The translations under genes and the position numbers were made by a program. A DNA stretch of 64,000 nt from Tsukamurella sp. 8F (lineage in GTDB: Bacteria > Actinomycetota > Actinomycetes > Mycobacteriales > Mycobacteriaceae): NCBI RefSeq assembly GCF_029167375.1, contig NZ_JARFTP010000004.1, positions 124,001-188,000 on the forward strand, in the 5' to 3' direction. Of this stretch, positions 30,693-38,671 are shown one piece after another. Numbering within the stretch: position 1 is the first letter of the stretch; every line of letters begins with the position of its first letter. The notes under the pieces are model-generated. The model saw nothing but the letters and a program-made list of their open reading frames with translations, had not been told where the DNA came from and did not search any database.

Positions 30693-31535
30693 TCATAGAC
30701 GCGTTGCGGTACGGACGAGGTCGGCGACGGCTCGTGATCGACTGTGTGGTGGCCAGGCGATGACGGTTGTGACCGCAGGTGCGTCCGATACGGGCACGAC
30801 GGCATGAGCGTGCCGGTGCGCGCGCACCGACTCGGGCACGAGGGCGTAGGCCCGTCCGAGCGCGATCAGCTGGAACAGCTGGGTGTGATCGCGCACCTTC
30901 GGACCGGGACCGTCGCCGTAACTCCCGTCGGGGCGTGGCCAGCGCGGCGCCGGCAGGTCGATCAGGGCGTCTACCTCGGCCCTCGATACGGATGGTCGAT
31001 CGGCGAGCGCGTGCCCCGCGGGCAGCACGAGGACCTGTCGTTCGGTATGCAGGTCCTCGGTGTCCAATCCGGCGACAGTGTCGTAGGGCCGTTGGAGCAG
31101 CGCCACGTCGGCGCGCCCGTCGCGCAGCAACCTCTCCTGCTCGCCGGGGCCGCACAGCACCACCTCGACGTCGATGGCGCCGGGCTCTGCGGCGAAGGAG
31201 TCCAGTAGCTTCGACAGCAGGTCGCTGGAGGCTCCGGCCTTCGTCGCCAGGATCATCCGACCGGGCTGCTCGATACCGGCGCGACGGGTGCGGCGCCGTG
31301 CGGCTTCGGCGGCGTCCAGTACGGCGTGGGCCTCGGTCAGTAACACCTGCCCGGCTTCGGTCAGAGTGATCACGCGGTTGCTGCGGTTCAGCAGCACCAC
31401 TCCGAGCCGTCGTTCGAGTCGCTGGATCGCCCGCGACAACGGCGGCTGCGCGATCGCCAGCCGATTCGCCGCCCGCCCGAAGTGCAACTCCTCGGCGACA
31501 GCCACGAAGTATCGCAGCTCCCGTGTCTCCAACAC
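30693..31535 (-). CDS. LysR-family regulator
   Basis: A 280-residue LTTR. The N-terminal HTH reads ELRYFVAVAEELHFGRAA, then IAQPPLSRAIQRLERRLGV and LNRSNRVITLTEAG, the standard LysR layout, followed by an effector-binding domain with PGEQERLLRDGRADVALL. The GTG at 31535 was chosen because it begins two residues before the usual ELRYF start. It diverges from the WrbA-like gene, with a 105-bp gap containing a LysR-type box, so that gene is the likely target. Confidence 0.92.
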   Translation of the reverse strand: MLETRELRYFVAVAEELHFGRAANRLAIAQPPLSRAIQRLERRLGVVLLNRSNRVITLTEAGQVLLTEAHAVLDAAEAARRRTRRAGIEQPGRMILATKAGASSDLLSKLLDSFAAEPGAIDVEVVLCGPGEQERLLRDGRADVALLQRPYDTVAGLDTEDLHTERQVLVLPAGHALADRPSVSRAEVDALIDLPAPRWPRPDGSYGDGPGPKVRDHTQLFQLIALGRAYALVPESVRAHRHAHAVVPVSDAPAVTTVIAWPPHSRSRAVADLVRTATRL

Positions 31536-31565
31536 GGGCCCATCGTATCCGCCTCTGACCACGAT

Positions 31566-31584
31566 CGATACCCGCACAGTATCG
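31566..31584. promoter_or_regulatory. LysR-type box
   Basis: CGATAC-CCGCACA-GTATCG is a perfect 6-bp inverted repeat. Within it lies the T-N11-A core of LTTR sites. It is centred in the LysR/WrbA divergent gap, 56 bp before ATG 31641. Confidence 0.65.
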
Positions 31585-31640
31585 TGGCGCACCCAGTCGG
31601 TCTTGGACGGTCGGTCCGGTTCTGCGGCAGCGTCTGTGAC

Positions 31641-32207
31641 ATGGGCATGAATGAGCGTACGAACGTCGCGGTGATCTTCTACAGCGAGGCGGGCAGCATC
31701 AGAGGACTGGCCGAGGCCGCCGCCGAGGGCGCGCGTGAGGCGGGCGCCGACGTCCGGTTCCTCTCGGCCGATGACGCAGCTACCGACGACATGGAATGGG
31801 CCGATGTCGTCCTTTTCGGGACGCCCAGTCACTACGGCACGATCGCTGCGCGGCTCAAGACGTACATCGACAGCACCGGCGACCTGTGGCGGGCAGGGCG
31901 GCTGGCCGACAAGGTGTACGGCGCTTTCGTATCCAGCGCCAGCACGCACGGCGGCCAGGAGACCACCCTGACGAATTTCACAACGATCTTCACCCACTGG
32001 GGCGGGATCATCGTGCCTCCCGGTTTCACCGCACCGGTCCCGGCTGACGAGCAGATGCGATCGGGGAATCCGCACGGGGCTGGGCACGTCGCCGGTTTCG
32101 GCGACCCACCCACGGAGTTCGCGTTGGCCGCGGCCCGCTACCAGGCCGGGCGCGCTGTCGGAGTCGCCGTCCGACTGAGGTCGGCAGTGCCGGATCCTGC
32201 GGCGTAG
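31641..32207 (+). CDS. wrbA: WrbA-like flavodoxin-fold NAD(P)H:quinone oxidoreductase
   Basis: A 188-residue flavodoxin-like protein: the FMN phosphate loop YSEAGSIRGLAEAAAEGA, the FGTPSHYGTIAARLKTYID segment and SSASTHGGQETTLTNF are diagnostic of WrbA. It reduces quinones by two electrons, protecting against redox cycling. An ATG two codons downstream (31647) is an alternative start. It is divergent from a LysR gene, so probably induced by quinone-type stress. Confidence 0.9.
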   Translation: MGMNERTNVAVIFYSEAGSIRGLAEAAAEGAREAGADVRFLSADDAATDDMEWADVVLFGTPSHYGTIAARLKTYIDSTGDLWRAGRLADKVYGAFVSSASTHGGQETTLTNFTTIFTHWGGIIVPPGFTAPVPADEQMRSGNPHGAGHVAGFGDPPTEFALAAARYQAGRAVGVAVRLRSAVPDPAA

Positions 32208-32276
32208 GCGTTCCGGCAGCCAGTCGTGGCGAAGTGGCTATGTACGCCCGGGTGGGTGCGGGGCCACGCTGATGCG

Positions 32277-32924
32277 GTGACGATATCGACGACCGCGGCC
32301 CTCGGTATGACCCTGACCGCTCTGGGAATGGTGCTCACTCCTGGGCCCAACATGCTGTACCTGGTGTCGCGCAGCGTGTCTCAGGGCCGGGTTGCGGGCC
32401 TGGTCTCGCTGGCGGGCACCGGGGTGGGCTTCGTCGTCTACCTGGTGGCGGCCAACGTGGGGCTCGCGGTGGTGTTCGTGGCGGTGCCGTGGCTGTATAT
32501 CGGGTTCAAAGGGGCAGGCGCGCTGTACCTGGCGTGGCTGGCCTGGCAGGCGCTACGCCCGGGAGGCAAGGGCGTGTTCGAACCGGGCTCCGTCGCCCGC
32601 GACCGCCCGGCGAGGCTGTTCGCGATGGGCCTGACCACCAACCTGCTCAACCCGAAGGCGGCGATCATGTACCTCGCACTGATTCCGCAGTTCATCGATC
32701 CTGCTCGCAGTCACGTTGTGGCGCAGGGCTTCCTGCTCGGCGGCATCCAGATCTCGGTCAGCCTGGTGGTCAACGCGGCACTGATCTTGGGCGCCGGCTC
32801 GGTCGCCGCGCTACTGGCGGCGCGTCCCGGGTGGGCGGTGTGGCAGCGGAGGGTCACCGGCACGATGCTCGGAGCGGTCGCACTGCTTGTGGCGCGGGAG
32901 GTGCCGCAGCGTGCGCGGGTGTAG
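32277..32924 (+). CDS. LysE/RhtB-family amino-acid exporter
   Basis: A 215-residue membrane protein with six predicted segments and the family landmarks TPGPNMLYLVSRSVSQG (near residue 24), GFKGAGALYLAWLAW and GLTTNLLNPKAAIMYLALIPQF. GTG 32277 puts the first membrane segment directly at the N-terminus as in the family; a GTG at 32226 would add a 17-residue polar extension. The substrate is probably an amino acid or a derivative. It converges with the map gene, leaving 2 bp. Confidence 0.92.
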   Translation: MTISTTAALGMTLTALGMVLTPGPNMLYLVSRSVSQGRVAGLVSLAGTGVGFVVYLVAANVGLAVVFVAVPWLYIGFKGAGALYLAWLAWQALRPGGKGVFEPGSVARDRPARLFAMGLTTNLLNPKAAIMYLALIPQFIDPARSHVVAQGFLLGGIQISVSLVVNAALILGAGSVAALLAARPGWAVWQRRVTGTMLGAVALLVAREVPQRARV

Positions 32925-32926
32925 CG

Positions 32927-33694
32927 CTACAGCGGCAGGGTGAGGATGCGGGCACCGTCGTCGGTGATCGCGACCGTGTGCTCGCTGTGCGAGGCGCGTG
33001 AACCATCGGCGGATCGGATCGTCCAGCCGTCGTCGTCGAAGACCACCTTGTCGGTCGTGGCGCACTGCCAGGGCTCGAACGCGAACGTCATTCCGGGCCT
33101 CAGCGTGAGGCCTCGGCCCGGCCGGCCGAGGTTCGGGATGTGCGGGTCCTCATGCATCGTGCGGCCGAGTCCGTGCCCACCGAACTGGGTGTTCACCTTG
33201 TACCCGGCGCCCTGCAACACCTCGCCGATCGCGTGCGAGACGTCGCCCAGCTTGGCGCCCGGGCCGGCGGCCGCGATCGCGGCGTCGAGGGCCGCCTCCG
33301 TGGTGGCTATGAGCCGCCGGTCCTCGGGTAGCGCAGGGCCGATCACGACGGTGCGCGCGGCGTCGGCGACCCAGCCGTCGATCGAGACCGCGATATCGAC
33401 CGAAAGCACATCGCCCTCGGTGAGGATGTGGTCGCGCGGGAGGCCGTGCAGGCAGGCGTCGTTGACCGACAGGCAGGTGACATTGCGGAACGGGCCGCAG
33501 CCGAACGAGGGCGCGTAGTCCCAGTAGCAGGACTCGGCGCCCCGAGCCGCGAGCATGCCGCGCGCATGATCCTCCAGGTCGAGCACGTTGACACCCACCT
33601 GCGCGCGCGACGTCAGGGCGTCCAACAACTCGGCGATGAATCCGCCTGTGACGCGCATCTTCTCGACCTCCGAAGGGGTCTTCAACTCCATCAT
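32927..33694 (-). CDS. map: Type I methionine aminopeptidase
   Basis: A 255-residue pita-bread enzyme. Metal ligands are seen in VDIAVSIDGWVADAAR (two Asp), GGHGLGRTMHEDP (His), FAFEPW (Glu) and SEHTV (Glu). It removes the N-terminal Met from nascent proteins. It lacks the N-terminal extension of longer mycobacterial forms. The promoter region is a perfect palindrome next to an XRE gene, unusual for a housekeeping map, so this may be an accessory, regulated copy. Confidence 0.95.
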   Translation of the reverse strand: MMELKTPSEVEKMRVTGGFIAELLDALTSRAQVGVNVLDLEDHARGMLAARGAESCYWDYAPSFGCGPFRNVTCLSVNDACLHGLPRDHILTEGDVLSVDIAVSIDGWVADAARTVVIGPALPEDRRLIATTEAALDAAIAAAGPGAKLGDVSHAIGEVLQGAGYKVNTQFGGHGLGRTMHEDPHIPNLGRPGRGLTLRPGMTFAFEPWQCATTDKVVFDDDGWTIRSADGSRASHSEHTVAITDDGARILTLPL

Positions 33695-33709
33695 GGTATT
33701 TTTATACCA
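33694..33709. promoter_or_regulatory. Perfect operator overlapping the map start
   Basis: TGGTAT-TTTT-ATACCA is an exact inverted repeat in a locally AT-rich patch, touching the map start codon and ending 11 bp before the XRE start. It could be the XRE binding site controlling both divergent genes. It includes TATACC-like -10 sequences, so one or both transcripts may be nearly leaderless. Confidence 0.65.
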
Positions 33710-33720
33710 GATGTGGCATC

Positions 33721-33984
33721 ATGGTTTCCGTGATGGTGCGCAGGCCGCTTACCGATGCACAGATCGCTGCCGGGCGCCGGCTGGGCGACGAACTGCGCCG
33801 CGCCCGCGGCGAGCGCCGCCTCGACGACGTCGCCGACGCCGCGGGGATCTCGCCCGAGACGCTGCGCAAGATCGAGGCCGGACGGATGCCGTCGCCCGCA
33901 TTCGGTACCGTCGTCGCTCTGGCAGAGGCGCTCGGCCTCCCACTCGACGACCTCGCTCGCGAGTATCGCGGGGTCCCGGCCTAG
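33721..33984 (+). CDS. Small XRE-family DNA-binding protein
   Basis: An 87-residue protein made almost wholly of a Cro/CI helix-turn-helix: LGDELRRARGERRLDDVADA, then AGISPETLRKIEAGRMPSP and VVALAEALGLPLDDLAREY. An internal ATG at 33733 (VRRPLTD) is an alternative start. It is divergent from map and probably autoregulated through the 16-bp operator. Its stop overlaps that of the convergent methyltransferase gene within a CTAG. Confidence 0.9.
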   Translation: MVSVMVRRPLTDAQIAAGRRLGDELRRARGERRLDDVADAAGISPETLRKIEAGRMPSPAFGTVVALAEALGLPLDDLAREYRGVPA

Positions 33985-34736
33985 CGCACCGCCACGAGTA
34001 CTCGGTCGGACCCGCGCTGCCACACGGTGCCGATCTCCCCGAATCCCGCTGCGCGCAGCGCGGCGACATGGGCGTCGAAGTCCGGCGGCGTCTCCTGCCG
34101 CGTCTTACCGGCGAACGCGGCGGCCCGGGCCGCGACCAGCTCTGCGCCGCCCGGCTCCCGGCCGAACGCCTCCCACCACTGCTCCGCCGTCTCGATGCCC
34201 CGGGCAGCGAACGCCTCGTCGGACCACTCCCGCTCCAGCCGCTCGTCGTCCAGGCGGCGCAGCGTGGGCTCGCCGAACGCCAGGTGGTCGGCGTCGATCA
34301 GGACGCCGCCCGGGCGTAGCAGGGCGTGCGCGTCGCGATAGGTGCGGGCGAGTGGCTCGGGGTGCAGCCAATGCAGGGCCGTGCTGCTGACGACGGCATC
34401 GATGCGCGCCTCGCCGATCTCGTCGACCCACGCGGGGGAGTCCAGGTCCGCCTTCACCAACCGCAGCCGGCCGCCTACGGAGCCGAGCGCGCCCCGCCCG
34501 AGCGCGAGCATCGCGGGGTCGAAGTCCACGCCGACGGCGCGTGCGGCGGGAAAGCGGGCGAGCAGCCGTGCGCTCAGCGACCCCGGGCCGCAGCCCAGGT
34601 CGACAGCGACGAACTCGGGCGGCAGCAGCGCCTCCAGCACGTCGAACACAGCCGTGAACCGTTCCTCGCGCTGCGAGACGTACCCCGCCTGCTGCCTGTC
34701 CCACCGCTCGAGCCATGCCGCCCAGTCGATACTCAT
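33981..34736 (-). CDS. Trans-aconitate-methyltransferase-like class I methyltransferase
   Basis: A 251-residue SAM enzyme with motif I VDLGCGPGSLSARLL (near residue 45), VGVDFDPAMLALGR, the DAVVSSTALHWLHPEPLARTY region and LLRPGGVLIDADHL. The ALHWL motif is frequent in Tam/UbiE-like small-molecule methyltransferases. The start at 34736 (SIDWAAWLERWDRQQ) is clear from the family-like N-terminus. The substrate is unknown. Confidence 0.87.
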   Translation of the reverse strand: MSIDWAAWLERWDRQQAGYVSQREERFTAVFDVLEALLPPEFVAVDLGCGPGSLSARLLARFPAARAVGVDFDPAMLALGRGALGSVGGRLRLVKADLDSPAWVDEIGEARIDAVVSSTALHWLHPEPLARTYRDAHALLRPGGVLIDADHLAFGEPTLRRLDDERLEREWSDEAFAARGIETAEQWWEAFGREPGGAELVAARAAAFAGKTRQETPPDFDAHVAALRAAGFGEIGTVWQRGSDRVLVAVR

Positions 34737-35120
34737 GGATCTCAGCCTGCCGCATGTAAGGCGGCAGAGTCGTGAACGTTTCGGCACCGAGTAGGTCGGC
34801 AACCCGATCTTGGGCGGCGCCTCGATGCCCAGACTGATCGCCCGATCACCGGCCACCTGCGTGGCCGGCCGGCCGCATCGGGAACACCGAAAGGCCGTTC
34901 GCGCCCAGCCGCCGCGGCCGCGTGGTATCGCTCGTCTGGTGCTCCCTCCTCGGGTATGTTTCGACGAGCGGGTGCGCAGTGCGGTCGGTACAGAGGGCGC
35001 CGCCACCGACGGTCCTCCCCGCGGTGCACCGGAACCCGCCATCGGGCTGCGGGACCCGTTCAGAGGTTCTTGCATCGCGCGCCTTTCTCGTCACCGCCGG
35101 GCGGCACTTCGCACGTCGGT
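34737..35120. other. Gene-poor gap upstream of the monooxygenase operon
   Basis: No convincing protein gene was found on either strand. The stretch holds a hairpin CCGGCCAC-CTGC-GTGGCCGG (34849-34868). Its 3' part must contain the promoter of the LLM/NtaA-like operon, and a short leader-like ORF starts at 35121. The remainder shows nothing that I recognise. Confidence 0.5.
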
Positions 35121-35180
35121 GTGTCACCGGACGTCGAGCTTCACAGATCACGTAGCGCCGCTTGCTTGTTCGGCGGCTGA
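35121..35180 (+). CDS. Candidate Cys-containing leader peptide before the monooxygenase operon
   Basis: A GTG-initiated 19-codon ORF whose product includes VELHRSRSAACLFGG. It recalls the VDLxR...C pattern of actinobacterial sulfur-gene leader peptides, but lacks the RR pair and has a single Cys. It ends 20 bp before the first gene of an organosulfur-type operon. The position is right; the motif is weak. Confidence 0.35.
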   Translation: MSPDVELHRSRSAACLFGG

Positions 35181-35200
35181 AGTGGCTGCACTGTCGAGGC

Positions 35201-36085
35201 ATGACCAATCCGAAACCGCGGCCACCGGTGCTGGTCGCCCTGTCCCGGCCAGCGCTCGCGGAGCTCCTCGCGCCGCAGCACGCCTCGCAATTGACACGGC
35301 TCGCTCAGCGTCTCGAATCCGTGGCGGACGCCGTCGTCTTAGGGTCCGACATCGTCATCGATTCGCAGGACGCAGGGGCAGGCGGCGTCGACCCGACCGT
35401 CGGGGCTATCACCCTGGCGCATCACACGACGAGCCTCGGACTGATCGTCGCCGCCGCGCCGCAGCGTGACCACCCGTACAACATCGCGCGTCGTCTGTCG
35501 ACGATCGATCACGCATCCCGCGGCCGGGCAGGCCTGCTCATCGGGGCCCTGGACCGGGGCGCGAGCCCGGGGTCGCCCTGGACGCGGGCGACGCCCACCG
35601 CCGCCGCGGCCGACGCGGTGCGGGTACTGCGTGAGCTCTGGCGCAGTTTCCCGCTGGACGCCATCGTGGCCGACCGCGCGACCGGGGTCTTCGCGGAGTC
35701 GCACCGGGTGGTGGCGATCGATCATCGCGGCGCGTTCGATGTCGATGGGCCGCTGCAGGTGCCGTGGAGCCCGCAGATATGGCCCCCGGTCCTAGCCTGG
35801 TCGCCCGGTCCGGCCGATGCCGCCCTCGCGGCGGTCGCCGATGTGGTGATCCGGCCCGGTGACGGCCGGACTGTGGTGCACCGGGTAGACGATCTCGAAT
35901 CACTGCGACATCTGGTGCGGGATGCGCCGGATACGGGAACGCTCCCGTCCGGGTGGCTGCGTGAACGGTTCGGTCTGGTGCGCGTCGAGCCGCCCACGCA
36001 CGGCCGCCGGGTCTTTCCCGACCCGGCCGAGACGGATACGCACACATCGACGACTGACAAGGCGGGGGCTACTCATGGCAACTGA
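35201..36085 (+). CDS. Short NtaA/LLM-like flavin monooxygenase homologue
   Basis: A 294-residue protein from the luciferase-like barrel group. ITLAHHTTSLGLIVAAAPQRDHPYN (read in parts) and IARRLSTIDHASRGRAGLLIG align with the NtaA-type core, but the protein is about 130 residues shorter than family members and lacks the C-terminal GTPEQVADTIEQWF region. It may be a helper subunit or a distinct short LLM type. Its stop lies 11 bp inside the next gene, so the two are coupled. The catalytic state is uncertain. Confidence 0.75.
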   Translation: MTNPKPRPPVLVALSRPALAELLAPQHASQLTRLAQRLESVADAVVLGSDIVIDSQDAGAGGVDPTVGAITLAHHTTSLGLIVAAAPQRDHPYNIARRLSTIDHASRGRAGLLIGALDRGASPGSPWTRATPTAAAADAVRVLRELWRSFPLDAIVADRATGVFAESHRVVAIDHRGAFDVDGPLQVPWSPQIWPPVLAWSPGPADAALAAVADVVIRPGDGRTVVHRVDDLESLRHLVRDAPDTGTLPSGWLRERFGLVRVEPPTHGRRVFPDPAETDTHTSTTDKAGATHGN

Positions 36086-37370
36086 TGTGCAGCGACACGT
36101 GATCCTCAACGTCAACGTCCTCGACGTCGGCATCACACACGATGCCTGGCGGCACAACGATCTCGACGGCCTCGCGTTCGTCGACATCGAGTACTTCAAG
36201 CACATCGGGCGTATCGCCGAGCGTGGGAGTCTCGACGCGTTCTTCCTCGCCGACGGCCCGGGACTGCGAGAAGACCCGCGCTACAAGCCCTCCCGTGCCC
36301 TCGAACCCACGTTGATCCTTGCGGCGGTCGCAGCGGTCACGGAGAACCTGGGGCTGATCGGTACCGCATCGTCCACGTTCAACGATCCGTGGGAGCTGGC
36401 ATACCGGTTCCTGTCGCTCGACTACGCGTCGGGCGGCAGAGCCGCGTGGAACGTGGTAACCACCTACAGTCCGGATGTCGCCGGGAACTTCGGCCTTCCC
36501 GAACTCCCGGACAGGGACACCCGATACCGACGGGCGGGGGAGTTCGTCGAGGTGGTCACCGCACTCTGGCGCTCGGCCCTCGGCGGACCCGCAGTCGATC
36601 ACGACGGCGAGTTCTTCGAGATCAGTGGCCGTCTCCCGGCACCCGCCTCGGCGCAGGGATATCCGCTGCTGGTGCAGGCAGGCGGCTCGCCTGCCGGCAG
36701 AGAGCTCGCAGGCCGTGAGGCCAACGCGGTGTTCTCTGCCGAGCTGAGCTTGCGCGCCGGTGTCGAGCACTACGAACACGTGAAGGCGGTCGCCGCCGCC
36801 GCCGGGCGGGACCCGGCGCACGTGAAGATCCTGCCCGGCCTCATCACCACGATCGGGAGTACCGAGGACGAGGCGCAGCGGCGACATGCCGAGACCGAGA
36901 CCACCGCGCCGGACGGGTTTCCGCTGTCCCGCCTCGAGACACTGCTCGGGGTGCCACCAGGCGAGCTCGACGTCGACCGCCCGGTCCCTGGCCGGATCCT
37001 CGCCGCTCCCGCCGACCCGGCACGGTTCGGCGCATCGCTGGGGTTCCGCGAATCCGTCGTACGTCTGGCCGAGGAGGAGCGCCCTACCGTCCGGGCACTC
37101 CTGGGCCGGTTGGCGGGCGCAGGCGGACACCGGAAGATCACCGGGACTCCGGAGCAGGTGGCAGACACCATAGAGCAGTGGTTCCGGGCCGGTGCTGCCG
37201 ACGGATTCAATCTCATGCCCGATCGCTTCCCCGACGGCTTGGAGGACTTCGTGGATCACGTGGTGCCGATCCTGCGCGCGCGTGGTTTGTTCCGACATGA
37301 GTACTCCGAGCGCACGCTGCGGGGCCGGCTCGGTATCCACCTGCAGGGTCGGGCTGCCGCCGCTTCGTGA
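36075..37370 (+). CDS. NtaA/SnaA/DszA-family FMNH2-dependent monooxygenase
   Basis: The full-length 431-residue family member: NVNVLDVGITHDAWRH at the start, DAFFLADGPGLR, STFNDPWELAYRFLSLDYAS, GGRAAWNVVTT, GYPLLVQAGGSPAGRELA and KITGTPEQVADTIEQWF. The fold is a TIM barrel needing reduced flavin from an unlinked reductase, since no reductase gene is visible in the cluster. Together with the SfnB-like, TauD and transport genes nearby it suggests desulfurisation of an organosulfur compound. It overlaps the short LLM gene by 11 bp and ends at a strong terminator. Confidence 0.93.
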   Translation: MATDVQRHVILNVNVLDVGITHDAWRHNDLDGLAFVDIEYFKHIGRIAERGSLDAFFLADGPGLREDPRYKPSRALEPTLILAAVAAVTENLGLIGTASSTFNDPWELAYRFLSLDYASGGRAAWNVVTTYSPDVAGNFGLPELPDRDTRYRRAGEFVEVVTALWRSALGGPAVDHDGEFFEISGRLPAPASAQGYPLLVQAGGSPAGRELAGREANAVFSAELSLRAGVEHYEHVKAVAAAAGRDPAHVKILPGLITTIGSTEDEAQRRHAETETTAPDGFPLSRLETLLGVPPGELDVDRPVPGRILAAPADPARFGASLGFRESVVRLAEEERPTVRALLGRLAGAGGHRKITGTPEQVADTIEQWFRAGAADGFNLMPDRFPDGLEDFVDHVVPILRARGLFRHEYSERTLRGRLGIHLQGRAAAAS

Positions 37371-37392
37371 GTAAGCGCCGACCACGACGATC

Positions 37393-37425
37393 GGGAGCGG
37401 CCCCAGGGATCCCGGGGCCGCTCCC
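37393..37425. terminator. Strong terminator between convergent operons
   Basis: GGGAGCGGCCCC and its exact complement form a 12-bp stem with a 9-base loop. It separates the monooxygenase operon (plus strand) from the transporter/TauD operon (minus strand) and should stop both. Confidence 0.85.
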
Positions 37426-37450
37426 AACGTTACGTGCAGGATCCCTCGGT

Positions 37451-38671
37451 TCAGAAGAACCCGATTCGGGGTAGGGGAGTGCCGTTCACCTCCAGATCCC
37501 CGATGGCCCGCGCCTTGTACGGCGTGGGGTTGTGCGAGAAGAGGGTCCGAAGATTCCGCCAGTGGCGGTCGAGATGCGCGGATGCACGGGTCGCCGACGC
37601 GCCGCCGACCGCATACAGGTCGGCGGCGGCCGTGAGCGCAAGACCCTCGATCCCGACCTTGGTCTTCGCGGCGAGCAACGAGGCCTCGTGTTCGAGCCCC
37701 GGGTCGGCGGCTCCGTGTCCGACGGCGTGCGTGGCCGCCAGATCCTGCGCGTCGGCGGCCGCGAGCACCGTCGACTCAGCCACGAAGGCGGCCGCCGAGA
37801 GCCGACCGACCACTTCGAGCAGCTGGGGGTCCGCCGCGGGGTGGTCCGCGGCGGCGAACGCGTAAGTGCGACGGCGGGTGCGCAGTTGCTCGGCGGCGTC
37901 GGTGGTCACCGACCGCAGGATGCCCGCCGCGATCGCATGCAGGATGAGCTGCGGCTGCGCGGACCGGGGCCGGGCGTCGTCCTCCCAACGCTCCCACGTG
38001 ATCAGCTCGTCGGCATTCACACGGACGTCATCGAGGATCGTGGTCCCGCTCCCGGTCTCCCGCTGACCTATGCCGTCCCAGTCGTCGGCGTGGATGACGC
38101 CCGCGCGATCGGCGGGAATCAGCACGTTCACCGTGTCGCCCTTCGGATCCGCCGCGACGATCCTGAGGTAGTCCGAGTACTGACTGCCGGTGCTGTAGAA
38201 CTTCCGGCCGCGCAGCACGTATCCGTCGGCGGTCGGCGTCACCGTGGTGTCGTAGGCACGGCTCCCCACGGTGTGGCTGCTCAGTTCGGAGCTGGCCCCG
38301 CCGAACAGGAGTCCGTCCGCGATCTGCGCGAGCCACGGACGTCCGGCCTCCCGATGCCGCAATCGGAGCCGATCCTCGACGAATCCCCAATGCACCCGCA
38401 GGATGTGGGGTACATCCGGGTCCGCCTCCGCGAGCCGGATCACCAACTCGAACAGCTGCCGCTTGGAGTATCCGGCACCGCCGAGCTCGACGGGGAGTCG
38501 CACGGCACCGAGACGATGGCGGCGAACCAGTTGCAGTGCCACCTCGGGGCGGCCGCCCTGATCGCGGCGGATCCGGGCGTCGGTGGCGATGCGGTCGAGG
38601 ATCTCGGCCGATTCCGGCGAGTCGAGGGCCGGCGGCTGTCCGTTCCCGGATCGGACGAGGGACTCCGTCAT
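37451..38671 (-). CDS. SfnB/DszC-like acyl-CoA-dehydrogenase-fold monooxygenase
   Basis: A 406-residue protein of the acyl-CoA dehydrogenase fold: RLPVELGGAGYSKRQLFELV, LRGRKFYSTGSQYSDYLRIV and the closing HWRNLRTLFSHNPTPYKAR segment. The last is typical of SfnB/DszC flavin monooxygenases rather than true dehydrogenases. These enzymes oxygenate sulfur compounds with FMNH2 during sulfur starvation. It is the last gene of the minus-strand operon and its start overlaps the ATPase stop (ATGA). Confidence 0.9.
   Translation of the reverse strand: MTESLVRSGNGQPPALDSPESAEILDRIATDARIRRDQGGRPEVALQLVRRHRLGAVRLPVELGGAGYSKRQLFELVIRLAEADPDVPHILRVHWGFVEDRLRLRHREAGRPWLAQIADGLLFGGASSELSSHTVGSRAYDTTVTPTADGYVLRGRKFYSTGSQYSDYLRIVAADPKGDTVNVLIPADRAGVIHADDWDGIGQRETGSGTTILDDVRVNADELITWERWEDDARPRSAQPQLILHAIAAGILRSVTTDAAEQLRTRRRTYAFAAADHPAADPQLLEVVGRLSAAAFVAESTVLAAADAQDLAATHAVGHGAADPGLEHEASLLAAKTKVGIEGLALTAAADLYAVGGASATRASAHLDRHWRNLRTLFSHNPTPYKARAIGDLEVNGTPLPRIGFF

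Noticed and set aside
34742-35029. Possible small protein gene on the minus strand in the gap before the monooxygenase operon
   Set aside because: Arg/Pro-rich product with no recognisable motif, no ribosome binding site, and overlapping open frames in other phases of equal quality.
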